Notes: generated by a model from the sequence alone, not told the origin. A stretch of DNA of 64,000 nt from an uncultured Roseburia sp. (GCA_947246475.1 CAMXSH010000002.1:56482-120481), one strand, 5' to 3'. Shown: positions 36,691-45,657, counted from the stretch's first letter. Program-made: numbers and translations.

Positions 36691-37282
36691 GACAGGAGAT
36701 GGTGACCGGATCCCATGTCTGTGTGTCACCAATAGGAAACTGTGTCAGGGAGATTTTTATGAAAGGATCCAGCAGATTGTGCAGAATAGGGAAGCGGATG
36801 CCATTCTTTTGAGAGAAAAAGATCTTTCCCGGAGTGAATATGAGAAAATGGCGGAACAAGTGCTGCAGATCTGTCAGGAGGCAGATATGACGTGTATCCT
36901 TCATACCTTCTGGGGGAGTGCCAGGAAGCTGCACTGCCGATATATTCATCTGCCCCTGGATATTCTTGAAACTTTACCTGACAAAGAAAAGAGTCTTTTT
37001 CAGTGGATCGGATCCTCTGTACACTCGTTGGAACAGGCGCAGAGGGCAGAGGAATCAGGGGCAGATTATGTGATTGCCGGACATGTGTTTGAAACTGACT
37101 GCAAGAGAGGACTGCCTGGCCGGGGGCTGGAGTTTATCCAAAAGTTATCCAGGGGTGTACACATTCCTGTCTATGGCATTGGTGGCATCTGTCAGGAAAA
37201 TGCAGAAGCCGTTGTGCGGGCAGGCGCGGCGGGAGTCTGTGTGATGTCTGGTTTGATGAATCAAACGTCAGTAATATTATAG
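36683..37282 (+). CDS. thiE: Thiamin-phosphate synthase-like protein (ThiE/TenI)
   Basis: A 199-aa TIM-barrel protein of the ThiE/TenI family. It shows AILLREKDLSRSEY, ADYVIAGHVFETDCK and a phosphate loop VYGIGGICQENAEAV with GVCVMSG. The pyrimidine-binding Gln-x-Asp segment of true ThiE (HLGQxD) reads HLPLD, so it may act as TenI (thiazole tautomerase) rather than as the synthase. ATG 36683 lies inside the thiH stop region, giving tight coupling. Its end overlaps the convergent metA gene by 22 nt. Confidence 0.82.
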   Translation: MYKTGDGDRIPCLCVTNRKLCQGDFYERIQQIVQNREADAILLREKDLSRSEYEKMAEQVLQICQEADMTCILHTFWGSARKLHCRYIHLPLDILETLPDKEKSLFQWIGSSVHSLEQAQRAEESGADYVIAGHVFETDCKRGLPGRGLEFIQKLSRGVHIPVYGIGGICQENAEAVVRAGAAGVCVMSGLMNQTSVIL

Positions 37283-38175
37283 GGTGTACTTTGATATACG
37301 TAATAATTCAACCAGTTGGAAAAGATCAGCTGTCCAGTGGAGCGCCAGCGCACGATCGGTGCTTGGGAAGGATCATCTCCAGGAAAATAGTTACAAGGAA
37401 TGTTCGGATCCAGCCCCTTTTCCACATCTCTTATATATTCCCTGGCAAGAGTATCGGCGTCATATTCCGGGTGGCAGGTCATGAAGAAATGGCGGCTGTC
37501 CGTAGTCTTTATGATAGTGGCGCCGGCTTCTTCTGAGACTGCCATCAGTTCAAGTCCTTCCACTGCCTGGATATCTTCTGTTTTCACACTGGTGGCGCGG
37601 GACTGTGGAGCGTAGAAGATGTCATCAAAGCCACGGAATAGGGGGGAATTTTTCTTTATAACGGTGTGTTCGTAAACACCAGATAATTTCTGGGGAAGGT
37701 CGAATTTATTTATGCCAAAATAATAATACAGAGCAGCAAAGGCTCCCCAGCACAAATGAAGGGTGGAATGCACATGGGTTTTGCACCACTCCATGATCCG
37801 GCACACTTCCTTCCAATATTCCACATCCTCAAAGGCAATGTAGTCCAGTGGCGCACCAGTGATGATCATACCATCGAATTTACGGTCCATGACTTCATCA
37901 AAGGTGGTATAAAAAGTATCCAGATGCGTAGGATCCGTGTGCTGTGGAATATAACTGGCGGTCTTTAAAAACTCCACTTCGACCTGCAGAGGGGAGTTTG
38001 ACAGTTTACGCAGCAGCTGGGTTTCTGTTACGATCTTGGTGGGCATCAGATTTAGTATGAGTACACTTAATGGACGTATGTCCTGATGCATGGCACGGTG
38101 TTCCGTCATTACAAATATATTTTCCTTTTCCAGTATCTCTGTGGCAGGCAGAGAATTGGGAATCTTGATCGGCAT
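37261..38175 (-). CDS. metA: Homoserine O-acyltransferase MetA
   Basis: A 304-aa enzyme that activates homoserine for methionine synthesis. It begins MPIKIPNSLPATEIL, has LILNLMPTKI, catalytic Cys142 in HLCWGAFA, and HPEYD with the His235/Glu237 pair. Residue 111, which sets acyl-CoA choice (Gly for succinyl in E. coli, Glu for acetyl in B. cereus), is Asp here (GAPLDYIAFEDV). This hints at acetyl-CoA use but is unproven. The start is ATG at 38175, with GAGGA upstream on the minus strand; 27 extra in-frame codons upstream have no support. Confidence 0.94.
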   Translation of the reverse strand: MPIKIPNSLPATEILEKENIFVMTEHRAMHQDIRPLSVLILNLMPTKIVTETQLLRKLSNSPLQVEVEFLKTASYIPQHTDPTHLDTFYTTFDEVMDRKFDGMIITGAPLDYIAFEDVEYWKEVCRIMEWCKTHVHSTLHLCWGAFAALYYYFGINKFDLPQKLSGVYEHTVIKKNSPLFRGFDDIFYAPQSRATSVKTEDIQAVEGLELMAVSEEAGATIIKTTDSRHFFMTCHPEYDADTLAREYIRDVEKGLDPNIPCNYFPGDDPSQAPIVRWRSTGQLIFSNWLNYYVYQSTPYNITDV

Positions 38176-38294
38176 AATTTTCCTCATTTCTGCAAAGTCA
38201 ACAATATGTTTCTTTGCTCTGTCGTACATCCCATTATGATGTCTATTTGCTAACAAACTTTCATGAGTAAGTCTATCACAAATAAATTATTCTT

Positions 38295-39011
38295 TCAAGC
38301 ATAAAACCCGAGGGTCTCGCCAATTGCCCCATTGATTTCTAAGTTTGCGTGGGCATTGCGGCTGGTTTTGGTTTTGTTAATCAGAACAAGCTTATCACCC
38401 CGGTAGTAATCAATCAGTCCGGCAGCGGGATAGACGGCGAGAGAGGTGCCTCCTATGATCAGAACATCTGCATTTTTAATATATGAGATGGATTTTTCCA
38501 AAATATAAGAATCCAGTCCCTCTTCATAGAGCACTACATCCGGCTTTATGGTGCCGCCACAGCTGCATCTGGGAATTCCCTTTTGCGGGAGAATATCCTT
38601 CAGCCCGTAAAACTTTTTACAGGACATGCAGTAATTGCGAAGAACTGACCCGTGCAGTTCCAGAACTTCCCTGCTTCCCGCTTTTTGGTGCAGACCATCG
38701 ATATTCTGGGTGATGACAGCCTTGAGTTTGCCCATGTTTTCAAGGTTTGCCAGCGCTCTGTGGGCAGGATTTGGCTCCGCATCATCAAATATCATTTTGT
38801 TCCAGTAGAAACGATAAAATTCCTCTGTATTCTGCATGAAAAAACGATGGCTTAAAATAGTTTCTGGCGGGAAATCATATTGCTGGTTATACAGTCCGTC
38901 AACACTGCGGAAATCGGGAATATGGCTCTCGGTGGAGACGCCGGCGCCTCCAAAAAATACGATATTATCACTTTCATCGATCCATTGCTTCAATTGTTCT
39001 ATTTCATTCAT
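38295..39011 (-). CDS. cobB: NAD-dependent deacylase (sirtuin, Sir2 family)
   Basis: A 238-aa sirtuin. The Rossmann motif is FGGAGVSTESHIPDFRS, followed by TQNIDGLHQKAG, LHGSVLRNYC and the zinc site CMSC (about 122-125) with CSC. The NAD-binding GGTSLAVYPAAGL is near the C-terminus. It removes acyl groups from protein lysines using NAD. The start is ATG at 39011 with GAAGGAGGGC upstream. The reading from 39074 adds a non-conserved extension. Confidence 0.92.
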   Translation of the reverse strand: MNEIEQLKQWIDESDNIVFFGGAGVSTESHIPDFRSVDGLYNQQYDFPPETILSHRFFMQNTEEFYRFYWNKMIFDDAEPNPAHRALANLENMGKLKAVITQNIDGLHQKAGSREVLELHGSVLRNYCMSCKKFYGLKDILPQKGIPRCSCGGTIKPDVVLYEEGLDSYILEKSISYIKNADVLIIGGTSLAVYPAAGLIDYYRGDKLVLINKTKTSRNAHANLEINGAIGETLGFYA

Positions 39012-39137
39012 CCAAATGCCCTCCTTCAATTCATCTTTTGTTTCTATATTAACATAAAAAGACCTGCACCACACGTATTTTTTGTCATATATTCATAGAA
39101 AAAGGAAATAGCCCGCCATCGGGTTAGGAGGAAGAGA

Positions 39138-40139
39138 ATGAAAAAAATCGTGGTTCTGGCGCTGATTTTTTCTCTGCTGGTACTTTCTCTGTGCAGCTGT
39201 GCGAAAAAGGAGGAGGAGGGGATGACGTCCATCACACTGAATGAAGTGGCGCATTCCATTTTCTATGCTCCCCAGTATGTCGCTATTGAGAAAGGCTATT
39301 TTAAAGAGGAAGGGCTGGATGTAAATCTGGTCAATGGTTCTGGCGCCGATAATGTGATGACAGCGGTGTTGTCAGGAGAGGCAGACATTGGATTTATGGG
39401 ATCAGAGGCATCGATCTATGTGTTTAATGAGGGAGCGGGAGAAAAGATTGTCAACTTTGCCCAGCTGACACAGCGCGCAGGCAATTTTCTGGTGGCAAGG
39501 AAAGCGGATGAGGATTTTACCTGGGATAAACTGAAAGGTAAGACAGTACTGGCAGGAAGGAAGGGCGGTATGCCGCAGATGGTATTTGAATACATACTAA
39601 AGAAGAATGACATGGATCCCCAGAAAGATCTGAAGATGGTACAGAATATCGATTTTGGACTTACCGCAGAAGCATTTGCTTCGGGACAGGGGGATTACTC
39701 GGTGGAGTTTGAACCCTTTGCAGCTTCTCTGGAAAAGGAAAAGAAGGGTGTTGTGGTAGCTTCTCTCGGAGTGGACAGCGGAATGGTTCCCTATACTGCT
39801 TATTCTGCCAAGGAAAGTTATATCAAGAAAAATCCAGATACTATTCAGAAGTTTACCAATGCTCTTCAGAAAGGGATGGATTTTGTAAAAAGCCACACGC
39901 CGCAGGAGATCGCGGAAGTGATCCAGCCTCAGTTCAAAGAGACGGAGAGGGAAACGTTAACTACGATTGTAGAACGATATTATGACCAAGGGACCTGGAA
40001 AGACAATCTTGTTTTTGAAAAGGAGAGTTTTGACCTTCTTCAGGATATACTGGAATCTGGTGGGGAACTCAGCAGCCGGGTTCCCTATGAGGAATTGGTG
40101 AATACGGAATTTGCCAGCAAAGCCCCTAAGGCTAAATAA
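39138..40139 (+). CDS. NMT1/THI5-like substrate-binding lipoprotein
   Basis: A 333-aa ABC-transporter binding protein with a lipoprotein signal (lipobox LCSC). It shows APQYVAIEKGYFKEEGLDV, then GADNVMTAVLSGEADIGFMGSEA, the signature of SsuA/NMT1/ThiY-type proteins. No permease or ATPase gene lies next to it, so it may pair with components elsewhere. Closeness to the thi operon suggests a pyrimidine (HMP) precursor ligand, which is inference. A small CCCG/CGGG hairpin precedes the TAGGAGG site of ATG 39138. Confidence 0.85.
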   Translation: MKKIVVLALIFSLLVLSLCSCAKKEEEGMTSITLNEVAHSIFYAPQYVAIEKGYFKEEGLDVNLVNGSGADNVMTAVLSGEADIGFMGSEASIYVFNEGAGEKIVNFAQLTQRAGNFLVARKADEDFTWDKLKGKTVLAGRKGGMPQMVFEYILKKNDMDPQKDLKMVQNIDFGLTAEAFASGQGDYSVEFEPFAASLEKEKKGVVVASLGVDSGMVPYTAYSAKESYIKKNPDTIQKFTNALQKGMDFVKSHTPQEIAEVIQPQFKETERETLTTIVERYYDQGTWKDNLVFEKESFDLLQDILESGGELSSRVPYEELVNTEFASKAPKAK

Positions 40140-40261
40140 TTTTTTGTGTCGTCCGATATATATATTGAGATTGTTTACATGGGTAAATGGAATTGCCCTG
40201 AGACTTAGTTGCCAGGGGATGGTTTTGGATACCTGGTGTCAGAACAAGGATGTGATAGAAG

Positions 40262-40801
40262 ATGAATATTACAGATCGGACGGAATACGCAGAACAGCCT
40301 GGGATGCTGAAAGTGGATAACCAGAGCCAAAGGAATGGGAATACGAAAAGAAAGACGGCGCTCCAGGGAAGCCAGTATAAAAAGGGAGTTTCTAACAAAT
40401 ATACAGATTTGGCAGAGCTGTCAGAGGAAGGGAAGGCTCTTGCCAGGGCATATCAGAAGATAAATGAGCAAAGGAAGAAGATGGCACAGAAGACGCAGAA
40501 GAAGAAGAAAAAGAAATCCTATGGCGCCCTTGCCCGCGCCCTTGCCATCGCAAGGCGTATCATGAAGGGGGAGAAGGTGCCGCCGAAGGATGAGAATTTT
40601 TTGTTTCGTTTTAACAGCGATCTTTATTTGAAAGCGAAGATGATGGCAGCACAGAATGTGAAACCGAAAAAGCATAAGAGCCTGTTGGAGAAGATGCAGG
40701 AGGAGGAGGGAGTCAGCGTATCCATATCCTCGTCCCAGACCTCCAGTGAGGGACCTGGGGATTCTTCTGGGGGCTCGGATAGTGAAGAAACAGAAGAATG
40801 A
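40262..40801 (+). CDS. Conserved-looking hypothetical, basic centre and Ser/Glu tail
   Basis: A 179-aa protein with a Lys-rich middle (QKTQKKKKKKSYGALARAL), a following segment RRIMKGEKVPPKDENFLFRFN that reads like a folded motif, and a low-complexity Ser/Gly/Glu tail. No signal peptide or membrane span. The ribosome site is weak (AAGGATGTGAT). I do not recognise the family. The next feature is a strong terminator, which supports it as the last gene of a transcript. Confidence 0.55.
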   Translation: MNITDRTEYAEQPGMLKVDNQSQRNGNTKRKTALQGSQYKKGVSNKYTDLAELSEEGKALARAYQKINEQRKKMAQKTQKKKKKKSYGALARALAIARRIMKGEKVPPKDENFLFRFNSDLYLKAKMMAAQNVKPKKHKSLLEKMQEEEGVSVSISSSQTSSEGPGDSSGGSDSEETEE

Positions 40802-40805
40802 TGTC

Positions 40806-40857
40806 GGCTCTGCCGTCAGGATACACGGATGCGTATTCTGGCGGCAGAGCTCTTTTG
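40806..40857 (+). terminator. Strong terminator overlapping the end of the minus-strand gene
   Basis: GCTCTGCCG at 40807-40815 pairs perfectly with CGGCAGAGC at 40842-40850. Inner CAG/CTG and ATAC/GTAT pairings extend the stem, and TCTTTT follows. It serves the + strand gene and covers the last codons of the PQQ-propeller gene. Confidence 0.8.
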
Positions 40858-42513
40858 TGAGGGGGAGATATAACCATATAGAAGAATGGTATGGACTCCC
40901 TTTTTCAGCGACAGTGTATATTTGCTGCCGGAGACGGTTTTCAGTTTTTTGCCCTTTATTTTGATCTGTGTTTTTTTAGAGTGGCTCCCTTTTTTCCAGT
41001 ATAGGGTTACCTTATATTTACCACGGTGTATTTTTTTCGTTTTCATTTTTATCCTGGATGGTTTGCCGGGACGTGATTTTTTCTTTGGAACAGTATCAGA
41101 AGCCGTCCGCTGGGGACCAGGCGTCGGAGATGGGAAAGAAACTGTGCCGGTTCCCGGTTTTATTGTGGAATCAGCTGGCAGATCAGCAGGGGTGGTGGGA
41201 GAGGGCGGTGGCAGGATATCGCCAGAGGCAAAGCCCTCGTGAACCGCAAAAAAGGTACCGGAATCATTGGAATAATACAGGGTTCCTTCTGCGTCTGCCG
41301 CCAGGCTGTGTAGACAGAACTGGGGGTTGTTTTTTGGTTCAAACAAGGTTTTTATATCTGCCGATTCAGTGACTGAGCTGTCTTCAATATAATATACCCC
41401 CCCTGGTACGGTATTCTGGGTAAAATATACATAGACCCGGTGATGGTTTTCCTCCGTGGCATAACCAGTGGATACGAGAGGGGAGGATTTAATATCCGCT
41501 GTGCCAGTGGTGGCAGCATAGATGGTGTGCATGGTGTCGGCATCAATGACGCTGATGCGGCCTGCATTGTCATAATAACTGCCGACATAGATCCTGCCGT
41601 TGTAAATCGTGGGAGTGCTGGTGCAGTTGACGGTTTTACCAGCGGAATCTCCCAAAAAAACAGAGTTTACCCTATCAAATTTCCCATTTTCGCCCATGCG
41701 GATCTGGTACAGGTATCCATTGTTTGAGGTAGTATAGAAGGCATTGGATCCAGCATCGTATGTGATCCCGGCGCGGATCTTCCCTTTAGATCCAGTGATG
41801 GAAGTAAGATCCAGTGTGTCATATACCTGGTCACTGGTCAGGCTGTGAGAGACCAGGATGCCATTGTCCCCGCCAAATAAAAGGCATTCTTCAGTGGATA
41901 ATGTGGCTGAGATGGCACCGCTCCAGTAGTATCCGCAGGGGAACGTCTCATTTTGATAGCTCCAACGGGTTTTTCCATCCTCTGCCCCAACACAGTAATA
42001 GCAGCCCGCGGACCCATCTCCGTTGGTAGTGCCTGCGTAGACCAGACCGTCATGAATGTATACGGTGGTCAGGGACTGTCCGCCGAAAGGTTCGCTGGTC
42101 CAGACAGCGGTCATGGTGTTCATCTCGACACACTGCAGGAGTCCCCCTCCCAGGGGGATATATAGATTTTTTCCGTCGGAAGCCATGTGGCACATAGAAT
42201 TCATAGAGGCACAAAGCTGTAGTGTAGAGAGGATTGTACCCTCTTTGTCTGTCTTATATAGAACATCTTTACTTACAATGTAGATGTTTTTTTCTGTTAT
42301 GATAGGAGTAGAATTCATGACAGATCCCATACTCTGTGAAAATCTTTTTTTCCATTTTGGCCCGGTGGTATTTGTGTCAACTGGTGTAGCAGCGTGGATG
42401 GTATTGGCTCCGGACTCTCCCTTTTCATTGCGAAAGGAAGTCCAGGCATAGGCACTGGAGCATGGAATAAGAAAGAGAGTGACGATCAGCAGAAAGGATA
42501 ATATTCGTTTCAT
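40816..42513 (-). CDS. Secreted PQQ-type beta-propeller protein
   Basis: A 565-aa exported protein: signal peptide (MKRILSFLLIVTLFLIPCSSAYA), then repeated propeller blades such as VNSTPIITEKNIYIVS, GLVYAGTTNGDGSAGCYYCV and GRIYVGSYYDN. A Pro/Thr linker near residue 460 follows, and a Lys-rich C-terminal beta domain of about 85 residues. It is not expected to bind PQQ itself; such proteins are surface receptors or scaffolds. The start ATG 42513 follows AAAGGAGG; the reading from 42537 is longer but unsupported. It lies downstream of the riboswitch-controlled DUF4430 gene and is probably cotranscribed. Confidence 0.78.
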   Translation of the reverse strand: MKRILSFLLIVTLFLIPCSSAYAWTSFRNEKGESGANTIHAATPVDTNTTGPKWKKRFSQSMGSVMNSTPIITEKNIYIVSKDVLYKTDKEGTILSTLQLCASMNSMCHMASDGKNLYIPLGGGLLQCVEMNTMTAVWTSEPFGGQSLTTVYIHDGLVYAGTTNGDGSAGCYYCVGAEDGKTRWSYQNETFPCGYYWSGAISATLSTEECLLFGGDNGILVSHSLTSDQVYDTLDLTSITGSKGKIRAGITYDAGSNAFYTTSNNGYLYQIRMGENGKFDRVNSVFLGDSAGKTVNCTSTPTIYNGRIYVGSYYDNAGRISVIDADTMHTIYAATTGTADIKSSPLVSTGYATEENHHRVYVYFTQNTVPGGVYYIEDSSVTESADIKTLFEPKNNPQFCLHSLAADAEGTLYYSNDSGTFFAVHEGFASGDILPPPSPTTPADLPADSTIKPGTGTVSFPSPTPGPQRTASDTVPKKKSRPGKPSRIKMKTKKIHRGKYKVTLYWKKGSHSKKTQIKIKGKKLKTVSGSKYTLSLKKGVHTILLYGYISPSQKSSAARIRIRVS

Positions 42514-42550
42514 GGTTGGCCTCCTTTGTCTTTTCATTCAGATCTTTCAC

Positions 42551-42577
42551 AAATAGGGCGCCCGATGCGCCCTATTT
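42551..42577 (-). repeat. Intercistronic perfect hairpin
   Basis: AAATAGGGCGC (42551-42561) and GCGCCCTATTT (42567-42577) form an 11-bp stem with a 5-nt loop, between the two secreted-protein genes. The T-run is short (TTTG on the minus strand), so it may be a partial terminator or a processing signal that sets their ratio. Confidence 0.6.
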
Positions 42578-42591
42578 ATCAAGAAATTTCA

Positions 42592-43800
42592 TCATTTTAC
42601 TTGAAAAGAAATGATCTTACTGTATTTACTGTAAATTTTTCTTTTATCGAACATTTTATAACTGCGGCATTTTACAAAATACGTTCCTTTTTTTAATTTC
42701 TTCGTTATTTTTGTCTTTTTTGTATCGGAAAGTTTTTTGAAGTTCTTTTTGTTTTTCTTAGAATAGAATACTTCATATCCATCTGCCAGGACCGCGCGTT
42801 TCCAGGATATGGTGGCTTTTTTCTTTTTTACTTTGGCTTTTATTTTTTTGGGTACAAGGGGTTTTTTAATTACACAGCTGTGATGTTGTGGTATCGTTGG
42901 CGGCGGAGTGACAGCAGGCGCTGGCGGAGCCGGGGTGGCAGTGGCAGGAGGCTGTGTTTCTTTTACGGTAATTTTTGCGTAAGCACGGGAAGTTGCCGGG
43001 GTGCCGTCTGCATTCATACTGCTGGAATACAGGGCATAGGTACCCGCTTTGTTAAAGGAGAGATCTGCTATGCCGTTTTTGTCCGTGGTGGCCACCTGTG
43101 CGATGGCAGGTACCGGACCGGAACCAGCTGTATTGTCGATGGCGATAATGATATTTTGATCTGCCATCGGGGCTGCGACTGTGTTCCAGTTTTCATCGAA
43201 ACTTTCCTTCTTTAGTGTGACAGAAACTTTTTCGTTTACTCCCGTCTCATAGGATTCTTTATCAAAATAGGAATAGGAGCTGGACTCGCTGGTAGTAGTG
43301 TTATAATATTGTCGGAATACGACGATACTGTCTCCATCCTGAACCGGGCAGCTGGTAAAGTTGTACTGGGTAAAACCATCTTCCATGACCAGAGAAGTAT
43401 TGTTCACCCGGAAGGACCAGAAGTAGGAGCTGTCCAGTGTGTCCTGTCCTGGTATAGTGGCAGGATTGCCATAAGCAAAGGTCAGGTCAGAAGCTGGTGT
43501 TTTGGATTGATCTGATATGTATTTTGCCAGGGCGTGGGCAGCAGTCACATGAGCAGTTTCAAGTACTGGTGTCTCCACAGAGGCATTAAAGGTGTTGTTG
43601 ATCGTGGCTACAGTATCTTTGTCCAGTGTGATACTGGTGGGGGGAACCAGAGTTTTACTGGAATCTTCAACCCGTAATGTAACCGTGACCGTGTCATTGG
43701 CTGCCTTTTTCTCTGCCGAAATTTCCCTGTCTGCCACAGAAACAGAAAAGATCATGGCGACAGAGAGAAGCAGGGCTAAGAATCGTTTTTTTGTTTTCAT
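42592..43800 (-). CDS. Secreted DUF4430 protein under cobalamin riboswitch
   Basis: A 402-aa exported protein: signal peptide (MKTKKRFLALLLSVAMIFSVSV), a DUF4430-like domain (residues about 35-170; SSYFWSFRVNNTSLVMEDGF and VQDGDSIVVFRQYY), a second beta domain (GIADLSFNKAGTYALYS), a Pro/Thr linker and a C-terminal Lys-rich Fn3-like domain (ISWKRAVLADGYEVFYS). DUF4430 is related to the C-terminal domain of transcobalamin-type proteins. With the riboswitch upstream this suggests corrinoid binding at the cell surface. The start is ATG 43800 behind GAGGAAG; an in-frame ATG at 43812 is less likely. Confidence 0.8.
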   Translation of the reverse strand: MKTKKRFLALLLSVAMIFSVSVADREISAEKKAANDTVTVTLRVEDSSKTLVPPTSITLDKDTVATINNTFNASVETPVLETAHVTAAHALAKYISDQSKTPASDLTFAYGNPATIPGQDTLDSSYFWSFRVNNTSLVMEDGFTQYNFTSCPVQDGDSIVVFRQYYNTTTSESSSYSYFDKESYETGVNEKVSVTLKKESFDENWNTVAAPMADQNIIIAIDNTAGSGPVPAIAQVATTDKNGIADLSFNKAGTYALYSSSMNADGTPATSRAYAKITVKETQPPATATPAPPAPAVTPPPTIPQHHSCVIKKPLVPKKIKAKVKKKKATISWKRAVLADGYEVFYSKKNKKNFKKLSDTKKTKITKKLKKGTYFVKCRSYKMFDKRKIYSKYSKIISFQVK

Positions 43801-43881
43801 ACGCTTCCTCATTTCTGCGCATACTGCGCTTGTTGTGTAGTTATTGTTGTTTCTATTGATCTAAATTTAATATAGTAGAAC

Positions 43882-43917
43882 AAAAAATCCCTTTATACCT
43901 GAAAAGGGTATAAAGGG
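43882..43917 (-). terminator. Expression-platform terminator of the cobalamin riboswitch
   Basis: On the minus strand CCCTTTATACC (43917-43907) pairs perfectly with GGTATAAAGGG (43899-43889), followed by six T. It lies between the riboswitch and the DUF4430 gene, so B12 binding likely ends transcription here. Confidence 0.85.
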
Positions 43918-44030
43918 CAGTTATGACATAACTTGTACAACAAAAACAGACCAATTGTGATCACAGAATTGGCTAGTTCATAAGCTGTCAAAACATTTCC
44001 TCTCCCTCCGAAAGGTTATATTTCAGACTG

Positions 44031-44216
44031 TATGGCAGGTCTTCCGACTTATGCATCAACTGCAGATAACGCCTTCCCAGATAATTATGCCCGATGGGCT
44101 GTTCCAGTGGCTGACCGGGGTGCAGGAATAGCATTCCAGTCCTGTTATCGGCATCCTCAAATACGGCAGCGGGGGCTGTGCCGGACTCGAACCGGCTTCC
44201 CTATTAATTCTGCTTA
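44031..44216 (-). promoter_or_regulatory. Cobalamin riboswitch
   Basis: Read on the minus strand the segment has the class features in order: AATAGGGAAGCCGGT, then GTCCGGCACAGCCCCCGC, the B12-box-like GCCACTGGAAC, GGGAAGGCG, and the closing GGAAGACCTGCC at 44045-44034. Upstream (44218-44262) a CCTGACG/CGTCAGG hairpin precedes it, followed further 5' by GCATGC and GTGACA palindromes. A terminator downstream completes an off-switch controlling the two secreted-protein genes. Confidence 0.9.
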
Positions 44217-44385
44217 GCCTGACGATACCAAATCGAATCGGGTTGGACTTGGCACCGTCAGGCTGCATGCCTGTGCATGCAAATGTGACATCATCGTGTC
44301 ACCAGAAACCTATACAGCTACTTATATTAAAATAAATCATTATGATTGTAACATATTTTTTAGGAAAATGGAAGAGAATTGAGGA

Positions 44386-44535
44386 ATGAAAGATTCAACC
44401 GTAAGTGCACGTGACGAATATGATATTAAAACTGAAGCAGAAGATATTCTTCATAGATTAGGCATCCCTGTATCTGTTGTACATATTACAAAGAAATCAG
44501 AGAGACTGTTATACAGCAGCTATGTATTCTGCTGA
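44386..44535 (+). pseudogene. RelB/DinJ-type antitoxin remnant
   Basis: A 49-codon frame after GAGGA. The N-terminus MKDSTVSARDEYDIKTEAED and LHRLGIPVSVVHI match the start of RelB/DinJ antitoxins (ribbon-helix-helix plus linker). The normal continuation (about 40 more residues) is missing and no toxin gene follows. A CAGCAG/CTGCTG hairpin overlaps the end. It looks like a relic of a toxin-antitoxin pair. Confidence 0.55.
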
Positions 44536-44630
44536 GCAACGGTTTCTTTTTTATTACAATTAGAAATGATGTATTATGCAATTCGATGTACAAAAAAATT
44601 AATTGGCAGGAAAGAAAAAAGTATGATAAA

Positions 44631-44700
44631 ATAAGTTCCGACGAACTTATTAGCAAGTTGCTTCGCAACTTGGAATGCACAAAAACCGTGTGCAAAAAAT
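44631..44700 (+). repeat. Cluster of three small palindromes
   Basis: ATAAGTTC/GAACTTAT (44631-44650), CAAGTTG/CAACTTG (about 44654-44672) and TGCACA/TGTGCA around 44676-44693 lie in a row before the DUF4430-ECF operon. A 69-codon frame over them has no support. They may be a leader RNA structure or a palindromic insertion. Confidence 0.5.
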
Positions 44701-44781
44701 ATGATAGAATAAATCCTAATGGATTTCATATTAGAAAGTTTATTGTCAAAAGACATGGAAGCAAAAGGAGAAGAGACGCAT

Positions 44782-45657
44782 ATGCATGGCAATAAAAAAA
44801 TTATTTTAGGATGCCTGTCTGCTATCGCTATATTGTGTACAGTGTTGATTATAAAGGGAAGCAGGGAAGGTGAAAATATCTATACTACTACAGTAGAAAA
44901 TCAAGTGATTCCCCAGGAGGGAACTGTTTCTGCGGTTCAGAAGGAAGAGACCATAGCAGCCATATCTTCCAGCGGTTCCAGGGAAACCGCTGTGAGTTCT
45001 GCCGCCATCCGGAAAAAAGAAGACACCAAAAAGAAAGTGTCAGTTAAAAGGAATAATGACCACAAGATAGAACCGAAGAGTACCAAAGAACCAGATAAAA
45101 AATCAGACAAAAAAACAGATAAGAAGACAGTGGATCCGTCATCGACTAAGACCAAATCTCCCAAAAAGAACACCGGCTCCAAACCGAAACCTCAGAGCAC
45201 AAAGAGTCCGAAAAAAAATCCCCAGGTCATTACAACAGCACCTTCTTCATCTCCGGCTGCTGCGAGTGCGACGTTACAGGAGAAGAATGAATGCAGTCTT
45301 ACCATCACCTGTCAGGAGGTTTTTTCCCATTTGGACAAGCTGAATGAAAGCGCCAAAAAAGTAATCCCTGAAGATGGAATTATTTTAAAAGGGAATTTTG
45401 CTTTTGAAGAAGGGGAGACGGTATTTGATGTGCTGAAACGGGTATGCAAAGAAAAAGAGATCCATTTGGACTATGTCTTTACGCCCTTATATTCTACTTA
45501 TTATATCAAGGGAATTCATAATCTATATGAGTTTGACTGCGGGGATGAGAGCGGGTGGATGTATTCCGTCAATGGAAAAGATCCGGGATGTGGCAGTAAT
45601 AAATATAAATTGGTGAAAGGAGATCAGGTGGTATTCAATTATACCTGTGAATATTAG
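44782..45657 (+). CDS. Membrane-anchored DUF4430 protein of the ECF operon
   Basis: A 291-aa protein: basic start, one N-terminal membrane span (IILGCLSAIAILCTVLII), a long Ser/Lys/Pro-rich linker (residues about 75-165) and a C-terminal DUF4430 domain. The domain shows GETVFDVLKRVCKEKEIHLDY, GDESGWMYSVNGKDPG and KGDQVVFNYT. The linker would let the domain reach through the cell wall. As first gene before the ECF transporter it is probably the substrate-capture partner. ATG 44782 follows AAAGGAG; the longer reading from 44719 is less likely. Confidence 0.82.
   Translation: MHGNKKIILGCLSAIAILCTVLIIKGSREGENIYTTTVENQVIPQEGTVSAVQKEETIAAISSSGSRETAVSSAAIRKKEDTKKKVSVKRNNDHKIEPKSTKEPDKKSDKKTDKKTVDPSSTKTKSPKKNTGSKPKPQSTKSPKKNPQVITTAPSSSPAAASATLQEKNECSLTITCQEVFSHLDKLNESAKKVIPEDGIILKGNFAFEEGETVFDVLKRVCKEKEIHLDYVFTPLYSTYYIKGIHNLYEFDCGDESGWMYSVNGKDPGCGSNKYKLVKGDQVVFNYTCEY

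Noticed and set aside
35758..36732. 324-codon minus-strand open frame
   Set aside because: Antisense to thiH with full-length ThiH motifs on the other strand.
40806..40857. Mobile-element inverted repeat
   Set aside because: The stem is followed by a T-run after a gene end, so a terminator explains it.
44170..44215. tRNA T-arm-like sequence (GGTTCGAGTCC on the minus strand)
   Set aside because: The flanking bases fit the cobalamin riboswitch and no acceptor, D or anticodon arm is present.
44586..44795. 69-codon frame before the DUF4430-ECF operon
   Set aside because: Made of palindromic repeats, no ribosome site.
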